A stretch of 13,879 bases of DNA from Candidatus Dormiibacterota bacterium (GTDB lineage Bacteria > Chloroflexota > Dormibacteria > Aeolococcales > Aeolococcaceae): NCBI GenBank assembly GCA_003153215.1, contig PLXL01000227.1, forward strand, positions 1-13,879, given 5' to 3'. The notes beneath the pieces were generated by a model, which was given only the letters and a program-made list of their open reading frames with translations, ran no database searches and was not told the origin of the DNA. Position numbers and translations under genes: made by a program. Each line of letters opens with the position of its first letter. Within the stretch, counting starts at the first letter, position 1. Below are positions 7,525 to 13,688 of the stretch, in pieces.

Positions 7525-8403
7525 CTACGGCCGGTGGATGACGTAGACGTAGGCGATCGCCAGCAGCACCACCACGATCAGCAGGATCAGCACCCAGCGC
7601 AGCAGCGAGGGGCGCCGCTTCGCCGGCTTGGACAGGGAGGGCCGGGGGAGGGGAGGTTGCTGGACCTCCGCACGGGGGTGGGTGGACGGTGCGGGCTGGG
7701 CCACCGCCACTGGCGGCCGACCCCAGGCGGGGGCCGGCCAGCCCTGGGCGACCGGGGACTGGGGTGCGGCCGGCTCGCCGGGAGCCTGCCAGGTCGCCGG
7801 GTCGACGAATGCCACCGGTTGCTCAACGCCCGCCGGGGTCGGGGGCGGCGGGCTCGGCGGCCGCGGCTGCCAGTTCTCGGGGATCGCACCCGGAGCCATC
7901 GGCAGGGTGGGTGGCGGTCCCGCCGGCTCGATCGGCCAGTCGCCAGGTCTCGGTAGCGGAGCGGGCGGGGCAGGGAGCCGGGAGACGCCGGCGGGAGCCT
8001 GCCACTCCCTGTGGCCGGGCAGCGCCGGCCGGCCGGGCGCAGCCTGGCCCGAGAGCCGGGCCTGCCAGTCCGGATCGCCGGAGAAGGGGGCGGGCGACGC
8101 CGGTGTCGGTGCTCCCGCAGGAGGCACCTGGGGTATCCCCGGCGGCGCTGCCGCGGGCGATGGGTACACGGCCGGTGGGGCGGGGCGGCTCTCCGGCGTC
8201 GCGACCGCAGCTGGCGGTTGCTGCAGGCCTGGTCCCGGGGGGTGGGCCTCCGACGCGGCGGACGCGGGCGGCCGCGTGGCGACCAGGCGCCAACGCTGGC
8301 CGTCCCACCAGAAGCGGCCGTCAGTGCTGAGGGGCACCCCCGGGGGCACCCCCGGGGGCGGCCCCGGCGGCTGCTGGCCGTAACCTCCACCAGACTCACT
8401 CAT
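7525..8403 (-). CDS. Proline-rich, tail-anchored membrane protein with N-terminal DUF2510-like motif and periodic Trp
   Basis: I do not recognise a specific gene. The 292-residue product starts with a Gly/Pro stretch, then STDGRFWWDGQRWRLV (residues 26-41), which resembles the short W-rich DUF2510-type motif of actinobacterial and related membrane proteins. Residues about 42-265 are Pro/Ala-rich and probably disordered. A [D/E/N/T]W[Q/P] motif recurs at W113, W134, W156, W178, W205 and W222. A basic patch (KPAKRRPSLLR) precedes one C-terminal helix (about 269-288), leaving only VIHRP-like residues beyond it, so the protein is probably tail-anchored with its bulk in the cytoplasm. Plus-strand frames also stay open here, but the W-motif, the helix and the start context support the minus strand. 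No Shine-Dalgarno sequence is seen; a TATGCT box lies 10 bases before the chosen ATG. An ATG five codons upstream (8416-8418) overlaps that box and is less likely. Confidence 0.75.
   Translation of the reverse strand: MSESGGGYGQQPPGPPPGVPPGVPLSTDGRFWWDGQRWRLVATRPPASAASEAHPPGPGLQQPPAAVATPESRPAPPAVYPSPAAAPPGIPQVPPAGAPTPASPAPFSGDPDWQARLSGQAAPGRPALPGHREWQAPAGVSRLPAPPAPLPRPGDWPIEPAGPPPTLPMAPGAIPENWQPRPPSPPPPTPAGVEQPVAFVDPATWQAPGEPAAPQSPVAQGWPAPAWGRPPVAVAQPAPSTHPRAEVQQPPLPRPSLSKPAKRRPSLLRWVLILLIVVVLLAIAYVYVIHRP
8331..8359. repeat. 12-base tandem repeat inside the proline-rich gene
   Basis: The unit GGGGCACCCCCG occurs 2.4 times in perfect tandem. On the minus strand it encodes PPGV-PPGV near residues 15-24 of the proline-rich protein. 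Each junction forms a CCCCCGGGGG palindrome, so the tract can fold and is a likely site of slippage in whole repeat units, which would keep the reading frame. Confidence 0.7.
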
Positions 8404-8413
8404 GCGCGCCCGA

Positions 8414-8419
8414 AGCATA
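8414..8419 (-). promoter_or_regulatory. Putative -10 box of the proline-rich gene
   Basis: Read on the minus strand this is TATGCT (TANNNT type), 10 bases before the ATG at 8403. A transcript would have a leader of about 3-4 bases, matching the absence of a ribosome binding site. No clear -35 is visible. Confidence 0.35.
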
Positions 8420-8530
8420 TCCGCAGTGCGGGCCCCTGGGACCAGATTGCCGGTACGAGCCGGGCGCGGAAGCGGCCCACCGGCTGCCCCGGCAGGTCGG
8501 GCTTCACGATTGCGCGAGCGGGGTCCCCGG

Positions 8531-8536
8531 TACACT
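8531..8536 (+). promoter_or_regulatory. Putative -10 box of rel, near-leaderless arrangement
   Basis: TACACT lies 12 bases before the rel ATG, in the same GTACACTCG context as the proS box. Transcription from about 6-7 bases downstream would leave a leader of only about 5 bases. TTGCGC at 8510-8515 is a poor -35 candidate with a short 15-base spacer. Confidence 0.42.
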
Positions 8537-8548
8537 CGCTGGACAGCC

Positions 8549-10690
8549 ATGCCCTACGCCGATCTCGAGTCCCGGATCGCCTACCTCTCCGAGGCCGACC
8601 GCGCGGTGCTCCACCGCGCCTATGGGGTGGCCGAGCGGGCGCACGCCGGCCAGTTCCGGCTCTCCGGGGAGCCCTACGTGGAGCACCCCCTGGCGGCGGC
8701 GGTCCTCCTCAGCGAGCTGCGCCTCGACGCCGAGACGCTCGCGGCGGCGCTCCTCCACGACACCGTCGAGGACACCGAGGTCACCCTCAACGAGATCCGG
8801 GAGGAGTTTGGCCAACCCATCGCCCGCCTTGTCGAGGGGGTCACCAAGCTCGGCAAGATCCACGTCCACAGCCGCGAGCAGGCCCAGGCCGAGAACATCC
8901 GCAAGATGCTGGTGGCGATGGCCGAGGACATCCGGGTGGTGCTCATCAAGCTCGCCGACCGTCTGCACAACATGCGCACCGTGGGCGCCCACGCGGAGGA
9001 GCGGCGCCTCCGCATCAGCCGGGAGACCCTGGACATCTACGCGCCGCTCGCCCACCGGCTCGGGATCTGGCAGTTCAAGGCGGAGCTGGAGGACCTCGCC
9101 TTCGCCCAGCTCGACCCCGACAGCTACCACGCCATGGAGACCAGGCTCCAGAGCGGGCGGGAGCAGCGGCAGGTCTTCGTCCGCGACGTGAGCGAGATCC
9201 TCCAGCGGGAGCTGGAGGCCGTCGGGGTGCGGGCCGAGCTGAGCGGCCGGTCGAAGAACGTATACAGCATCATCGACAAGATGGGCCGCCAGCAGAAGGA
9301 ATTCGAGGAGATCTACGACCTGATGGCGGTGCGTGTGGTGGTGGACTCGGTCAAGGACTGCTACAGCGCCCTGGGCGTGGTCCATCACCTCTGGAAGCCG
9401 ATTCCGGGCCGTTTCAAGGACTACATCGCGATGCCCAAGGGCAATGGCTACCAGTCCCTCCACACCTCCGTGATCTCGCACACCGGAGAGCCCGTCGAGG
9501 TGCAGATACGGACGGTGGAGATGCACCACACCGCCGAGTACGGGGTGGCCGCCCACTGGCACTACAAGGCCGGCTCGCAACAGGTGCGTTTCGACGAGCG
9601 CTACGGCTGGCTGCGCCTCCTGATGGACTGGCAGAAGGAGCTGCTCGACGCCGAGGCCTTCGTGGACACGGTCAAGGTCGACATCTTCCAGGACGAGGTC
9701 TTCGTCTTCACACCGAAGGGCGACGTGCGCTCACTGCCGGCGGGGAGCACCGCCGTCGACTTCGCCTACCGGGTCCACACCGCGGTCGGCCATCACTGCA
9801 TCGGGGCCAAGGTCAACAGCCGGATGGTCCCCCTCGACTACCACCTCGTGAACGGCGACATCGTCGAGATCCTCACCACCAAGGCACCCCACGGACCTTC
9901 GCGGGATTGGCTCAACTTCGTGAAGACGTCCACCGCTCGGGAGAAGATTCGGCAGTGGTTCAAGAAGGAGCGCCGCGAGGAGAACGTCAGCAAGGGCCGG
10001 GAGATGCTGGACAAGGAGTTCCGGCGTCTGCGCCAGACCTCGCTCGCCTCGCTCAAGGACGAGGGCCTGCTGGAGCTGGCCCGGGACTTCAAGTACTCCG
10101 CGGTGGACGACTTCCTGGCGGCCATCGGCTACGGCGAGCTGAGCGGCCGGACCGTGGTGCTTCGCCATGCCGACCGGGACGCCCCGACCTCCGAGGAGGA
10201 CGGTCGCGGGCCCGCCATCCCACTCTCCTCACCGGCGGCGCTGCCGAGCGGCGAGGTGAGGGTGCACGGGGTCGGCAACATGCTGACCACCTTCGGCCGC
10301 TGCTGCAAACCACTGCCCGGCGAGCCGATCCGGGGCTACATCACCCGGGGCAAGGGGGTGACCGTCCACCGGGCCACCTGCGTGAGCATCCAGCACGCCC
10401 GCGACCCGGACCGGCTGGTGGAGGTGGAGTGGGAGAGGGGTGCCCACCAGGTCTTCCCGGTCACCATCAAGGTCGAGGCCTGGGACCGGACCGGCCTGCT
10501 CCGCGACATCGCGGCGGTGATCGCGGAGTCGAAGATCAACCTGGTGGGGGCAGACGTCCAGGTCTACGACGACCGCACCGCCGTGATCTCCACCAGCGTC
10601 GAGATCTCCAACCTCACCCAGCTCAGCCGGCTCCTGGAGCGCCTGGAACAGGTCCGCGACGTCCACACCGTGGCCCGGGACGTCGGGTAG
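8549..10690 (+). CDS. rel: Bifunctional (p)ppGpp synthetase/hydrolase (Rel/SpoT family)
   Basis: Rel makes (p)ppGpp from ATP and GTP/GDP during starvation and degrades it otherwise; the long form senses deacylated tRNA on the ribosome. The 713-residue product has all family domains. The hydrolase HD domain has H46 and HDTVED (70-75) intact. The synthetase domain has GRSKNVYSIIDKM, RFKDYIAMPKGNGYQSLHT (from R288) and VEVQIRTVEMHHTAEYGVAAHWHYK. The TGS domain is about 382-445, the helical region about 450-540, the Cys-rich domain has HGVGNMLTTFGRCCKPLPG (C585, C586), and an ACT domain is about 640-713. RFKD, not EFDD, marks the bifunctional Rel type as opposed to the synthesis-only RelA type. 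The ATG at 8549 is chosen because MPYADLESRIAYL begins the conserved helix; the frame upstream is open but has no family similarity. The gene diverges from the proline-rich gene. Confidence 0.95.
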   Translation: MPYADLESRIAYLSEADRAVLHRAYGVAERAHAGQFRLSGEPYVEHPLAAAVLLSELRLDAETLAAALLHDTVEDTEVTLNEIREEFGQPIARLVEGVTKLGKIHVHSREQAQAENIRKMLVAMAEDIRVVLIKLADRLHNMRTVGAHAEERRLRISRETLDIYAPLAHRLGIWQFKAELEDLAFAQLDPDSYHAMETRLQSGREQRQVFVRDVSEILQRELEAVGVRAELSGRSKNVYSIIDKMGRQQKEFEEIYDLMAVRVVVDSVKDCYSALGVVHHLWKPIPGRFKDYIAMPKGNGYQSLHTSVISHTGEPVEVQIRTVEMHHTAEYGVAAHWHYKAGSQQVRFDERYGWLRLLMDWQKELLDAEAFVDTVKVDIFQDEVFVFTPKGDVRSLPAGSTAVDFAYRVHTAVGHHCIGAKVNSRMVPLDYHLVNGDIVEILTTKAPHGPSRDWLNFVKTSTAREKIRQWFKKERREENVSKGREMLDKEFRRLRQTSLASLKDEGLLELARDFKYSAVDDFLAAIGYGELSGRTVVLRHADRDAPTSEEDGRGPAIPLSSPAALPSGEVRVHGVGNMLTTFGRCCKPLPGEPIRGYITRGKGVTVHRATCVSIQHARDPDRLVEVEWERGAHQVFPVTIKVEAWDRTGLLRDIAAVIAESKINLVGADVQVYDDRTAVISTSVEISNLTQLSRLLERLEQVRDVHTVARDVG

Positions 10691-10733
10691 GGTCGCGAAT
10701 CGGAGCACTTCCACATCCGGCCTGACGAGTTGC

Positions 10734-10759
10734 GACGGGGAATCCACCGGCGCGTTACG
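10734..10759 (+). promoter_or_regulatory. Two-part motif upstream of the TadG-like gene
   Basis: GACGGGG (10734-10740) and GTTACG (10754-10759) are 13 bases apart, 103 bases before the GTG start of the TadG-like gene. The same pair, 12 bases apart, lies 95 bases before the next gene. GTTACGCT includes a TANNNT hexamer (TACGCT, 10756-10761). This may be a promoter or activator site; chance is not excluded. Confidence 0.3.
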
Positions 10760-10848
10760 CTGGGATGCCACCTTTGACGCGATATCAGGGGCCACCAGGC
10801 CACCTCCGCGCCGTCTCGGCGATCGGGTGGGGTCGGGCGCGCCATCGC

Positions 10849-10853
10849 GGAGG
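10849..10853 (+). promoter_or_regulatory. Shine-Dalgarno that fixes the TadG-like gene start
   Basis: GGAGG ends 9 bases before the GTG at 10863. An earlier in-frame GTG at 10827 has no purine-rich site before it, so 10863 is preferred. The gene thus appears to have a conventional leader, unlike proS and rel. Confidence 0.65.
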
Positions 10854-10862
10854 ACCAGGGGA

Positions 10863-12485
10863 GTGCGGAGGCGCCGAACTCGCCAGCGGGGGCAGATCAT
10901 CCCGATCGTGGCCCTCATGTTCGCCGTACTTGCCGGTTTCGCCGCGCTGACGATCGACGCCGGCGTCAGCTACGACCAGTCGCGCAACGATCAGGACGTG
11001 TCAGATTCGGCGGCCCTAGCGGCCACCTACTCCCTCAACAAGGGAGCCACCCTCACCGCCGCCTACAACGCTGCCCAGAACGTCGCCAGCCTCGACTGCA
11101 CTGGCCCCTCGGCGCCGTGCTCCGTGACTGTCAACTTCTACACCTCGTCGAATTACACAGGCACCCCCGCCTGCTCGGCGACCTCCAGCAGTGCCTCCTG
11201 CCTGAGCAACACCACAGGCGTCCTCTACGTCGGAACGGCGGTCACCAACACCGCGAGCGATTACTTCGCCCACCTGGACCCGGCCCAGGGCAGGACCCAC
11301 ACCATCCAGTCGCAGGCGGTCGCCGAGGTCAGCAGCAACGGCAGCTCCGGCACCAGCGGCTCGAGCAGCCCGAACCCGACCGCCGCCTGCGAGATCTGCA
11401 TCTTCGGGAACGTCACCTTCCAGGCCAGCAGCGACACCCTGCAGGCGGGTGGCGGCAACATCGACGTCGGAGGGTACGTCTACTTCGACAGCAGCTCGGA
11501 CGCGCTCAAGACCAGCGCCGGGTCGGGGTGGGGGATCGCGATCGATGGCACCTCCACGTACAACGGTTACACGGTGGAGTACACGGGCAGCTCCGACAGC
11601 CTCTCGTCCGCCGGCATCCTCGGCATCGACGGCAACGTTTACTTCAACAGCAGCAGCGACTCGATCGCGGCCACGGGTACACTCAATATCAGCGGCACCG
11701 TGAAGAACAACGGTTCCAGCAACACCATCTCCCCGGCGTCCTACGGGACCGCGACCACCGCGGCCTTCACGGATCCGCTGGCCGCCACACCGGCACCGAG
11801 CTACACCGTCAACGGCAAGACGTTCGCGGCCCCGACCTATGCGGTGAGCGGGGACACGACCGACTTCCCCAACAACGGCAACTGGTCCTACCCGACCAGC
11901 GGCTGCCCGAGCTCCGACACCATCAATCCGGGCATCTATGACTCGATCATCATCAACTGCTCGAGTGCCACCCTCAACCTCAACCCCGGCGTCTACGTGA
12001 TCGCCGGCGGGGCCATCACCGTCAACAGCAGCAGCGACACGCTCGCCTCGCCGTCGGGCGGGGTGACCATCTACTACACCTGCGCGAGCGGCAGCGCTCC
12101 GGCGAGCTGCGGCACCTTCACCAGCTCGACGGCGACCTGCTCCTCGACGACGAGTGGCGCCCAGCTCACCATCAACGGCAGCAGCACCAACATCAACCTC
12201 TCGGGCGGGTACAACGGCAGCAAGATCCTCATGTTCTACGACCCCTGCAACAGCAACCAGGACGCCTACTACGGGCAGAGCAGCAGCATCAACTACACCG
12301 GGTCGGGAACCTTCTACGCCCATTCCGGGGGGATCTGGTTCGACGGGAGCTCGAGCGGGATCCCCGGCCCGCTGATCGCCGACAACGTCATGTTCGACAG
12401 CTCGTCGTGCACCCTCGGGACCGCGAGCGGCAGCATCAACCTGGGCACCACGACCGCCGCGTCACCGGGCAATCTGGTCAAGTAA
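10863..12485 (+). CDS. TadG-like pilus-associated protein with Ser/Asn-rich repeat ectodomain
   Basis: The 540-residue protein begins with a basic tail and RQRGQIIPIVALMFAVLAGFAALTIDAG (hydrophobic helix about 12-31). RNDQDVSDSAALAATYSL follows, the pattern of the TadE/TadG-like N-terminal family, in which one helix anchors the protein in the membrane and the rest is extracytoplasmic. From about residue 187 the ectodomain is rich in Ser, Thr, Asn and Gly with a repeated SSD(S/T/A)L motif whose Asp falls at 191, 213, 245, 266 and, as Asn, 287: a mostly 21-22 residue period suggesting a beta-solenoid. INPGIY (354-359) and LNPGVYVIAGG (373-383), followed by GGVTIYYT, resemble blocks I recall from other TadG-like proteins. 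There are 13 cysteines. Unlike the two following genes, it lacks the Glu at +5 of the G|Q site. It is probably a surface component of a Tad (Flp) pilus. The exact role is unknown. Confidence 0.8.
   Translation: MRRRRTRQRGQIIPIVALMFAVLAGFAALTIDAGVSYDQSRNDQDVSDSAALAATYSLNKGATLTAAYNAAQNVASLDCTGPSAPCSVTVNFYTSSNYTGTPACSATSSSASCLSNTTGVLYVGTAVTNTASDYFAHLDPAQGRTHTIQSQAVAEVSSNGSSGTSGSSSPNPTAACEICIFGNVTFQASSDTLQAGGGNIDVGGYVYFDSSSDALKTSAGSGWGIAIDGTSTYNGYTVEYTGSSDSLSSAGILGIDGNVYFNSSSDSIAATGTLNISGTVKNNGSSNTISPASYGTATTAAFTDPLAATPAPSYTVNGKTFAAPTYAVSGDTTDFPNNGNWSYPTSGCPSSDTINPGIYDSIIINCSSATLNLNPGVYVIAGGAITVNSSSDTLASPSGGVTIYYTCASGSAPASCGTFTSSTATCSSTTSGAQLTINGSSTNINLSGGYNGSKILMFYDPCNSNQDAYYGQSSSINYTGSGTFYAHSGGIWFDGSSSGIPGPLIADNVMFDSSSCTLGTASGSINLGTTTAASPGNLVK
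11421..11732 (+). repeat. Coding repeats (SSD motif, about 21-22 codons) in the TadG-like gene
   Basis: Five copies of a degenerate repeat (core SSD-x-L/I, often preceded by Y-F-x-S) are seen at residues about 187-290, with one 32-residue spacing. Related copies recur at N388-L394, N438-L446 and F511-L518. At the DNA level the 17-mer TCAACAGCAGCAGCGAC is identical at 11644-11660 and 12022-12038, but elsewhere the copies have diverged, so this is an old protein-level repeat. Confidence 0.65.
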
Positions 12486-12521
12486 CGGGGACGCTCCGTG
12501 GGCCGGGGCCGAGGGGTTCCC

Positions 12522-12546
12522 GACGGGGCGACGGAGAGTTGTTACG
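12522..12546 (+). promoter_or_regulatory. Two-part motif upstream of the TadE-like gene
   Basis: GACGGGG (12522-12528) and GTTACG (12541-12546) are 12 bases apart, 95 bases before the ATG of the TadE-like gene. This repeats the arrangement before the TadG-like gene. If real, the two genes share a regulator or sigma factor although they are separated by a 156-base gap. Confidence 0.3.
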
Positions 12547-12624
12547 GATCAGTCGCCGTTCGTCGACCGGAACCGCGGGGAGGGGCCGGTAGGCTCAGGG
12601 CGCGGTCGGTATCCGGCCGGGCCT

Positions 12625-12630
12625 GGAGGA
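12625..12630 (+). promoter_or_regulatory. Shine-Dalgarno of the TadE-like gene
   Basis: GGAGGA precedes two in-frame candidate starts: GTG at 12636 (about 6 bases away) and ATG at 12642 (about 12 bases away). Both give essentially the same protein. No comparable site precedes the GTG at 12498, so the longer frame is not used as the start. Confidence 0.6.
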
Positions 12631-12641
12631 GTGCAGTGCAG

Positions 12642-13688
12642 ATGCGCGAGTGTTGGGGGGACGGAGCCCCGCGGAGAGGTCTGAACCGACCGGTGCGGCC
12701 CCGGGCACGCCGGGGTCGGGGGCAGGCGATGATGGAGTTCGCCGTCGTCTTCCCCTTCCTCCTCGTCATCGCGGTGTCCATCGCCGACTACGGCTACTAC
12801 CTGGAACACATCAACAACATCACCACCGTCGCCCGCGACGGCACCCGTTACGCCAGCGAGAACAACAGCCTGACCAATGGCAACCTGCCCTGGAGCGCGG
12901 CCTGCCCAGCGCCCACGGCCGACTCTTCGGGTACCTATTCGTGCCCTGGGGCCTCCTACAGCACGACGACCACGGCCGCGTACAGCTCCGGGACCGCGTA
13001 CACGAGCCTGAGCGTAGCGTCCCTACCGGTGGGTCTCAGCGCCGGGGACAACCTCTTCATCGGAGGAGCCAGCGGTCCCGAGGTGACCCTGAGCGCGGCC
13101 GCGATCGCCGGTGCCTCCAGCGTCAGCATCACGTCGTGGACGCCCACCTCTTCCTACAGCAGCGGTACCACCGTGCTCTGGCAGCCGGCGAGCGCCAACG
13201 TCGAGACGCTGATCCAGGACGAGGCGGAGAGCCTCACCGTCCCGGAAGGCGGCCTGGCCCTGGACAACATCGACTGCTGCTGGTCCAACAGCAGCACCGG
13301 GTCCGGGTGCCCCAGCGGCTCGACCCTCACGCCGGGGTACGGCCTGACACCCAGCATCCCGAACTCGTTTCCCACCGGGAGCAACGCCTCCGGGTCCCCC
13401 TCCAGTTGCGTCTCCATCGTCTACTACGCGAGCAGCGGCGGCACCTACGCCCCCGGGAGCTACAGCACGGTGGGCTGGTGGTCGTCGGACGCCACCTCGG
13501 ACACCGGCTGCTTCGACACGAGCAGCGGTTGCACCACCACCTACCCGGTGGTCGGTGATCTGGTCCAGGTGACGGTGATGTACGACTGGAGCGGGACCAA
13601 CCCCGGCCCGGTCTTCGACGTCCTGAACTCCACGTTCAAGCTCCAGGCGGACATCACGACCCAGTACGCGCTGGTGGTGGAGTCGTGA
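12642..13688 (+). CDS. TadE-like pseudopilin, oversized, with inserted beta-rich segment
   Basis: TadE-type proteins are minor pseudopilins of Tad (Flp) pilus systems, anchored by one N-terminal helix. This 348-residue product has a basic tail ending ARRGRGQAMMEF, where G27|QAMMEF fits the prepilin-peptidase pattern with Glu at +5. A hydrophobic helix (about 33-51) and the family-like VARDGTRYASENN segment follow. The C-terminal part (DLVQVTVMYDW to LQADITTQYALVVES) matches the usual TadE tail. It is about twice the usual 150-200 residues. Residues about 125-180 (LPVGLSAGDNLFIGG to SSGTTVLW) look like an inserted small beta domain, and a Cys/Ser/Gly-rich stretch (about 210-290) follows. The ATG start is uncertain by 6 bases (GTG at 12636). 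It follows the TadG-like gene by 156 bases and overlaps the next gene by 4. Confidence 0.8.
   Translation: MRECWGDGAPRRGLNRPVRPRARRGRGQAMMEFAVVFPFLLVIAVSIADYGYYLEHINNITTVARDGTRYASENNSLTNGNLPWSAACPAPTADSSGTYSCPGASYSTTTTAAYSSGTAYTSLSVASLPVGLSAGDNLFIGGASGPEVTLSAAAIAGASSVSITSWTPTSSYSSGTTVLWQPASANVETLIQDEAESLTVPEGGLALDNIDCCWSNSSTGSGCPSGSTLTPGYGLTPSIPNSFPTGSNASGSPSSCVSIVYYASSGGTYAPGSYSTVGWWSSDATSDTGCFDTSSGCTTTYPVVGDLVQVTVMYDWSGTNPGPVFDVLNSTFKLQADITTQYALVVES

Noticed and set aside
7628..8383. Plus-strand frames of 251 and 213 codons opposite the proline-rich gene
   Set aside because: Both are Gly/Ala/Arg low-complexity. The minus-strand product has a W-rich N-terminal motif, a clear C-terminal helix after a basic patch, periodic Trp motifs and a promoter-like box.
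8011..10725. A 904-codon plus-strand frame overlapping the proline-rich gene and rel
   Set aside because: It is out of frame with rel, which has all Rel/SpoT domains, and its translation is Arg/Gly/Pro-rich without motifs. It is a shadow frame.
10827..10862. Upstream GTG at 10827 as the start of the TadG-like gene
   Set aside because: It has no Shine-Dalgarno sequence and would add 12 residues before a basic tail that already looks complete. The GTG at 10863 has GGAGG at a 9-base spacing.
10691..10862. A possible riboswitch (for example cyclic-di-GMP type) in the leader of the TadG-like gene
   Set aside because: I looked for known aptamer core strings and strong nested hairpins and saw none; only weak stems such as GCGAT/ATCGC with a 20-base loop.
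12486..12641. A small gene or strong terminator between the TadG-like and TadE-like genes
   Set aside because: No small frame with a ribosome binding site and a plausible protein was seen. The ACGG/CCGT stem just after the stop is only 4 base pairs and has no T-tract.
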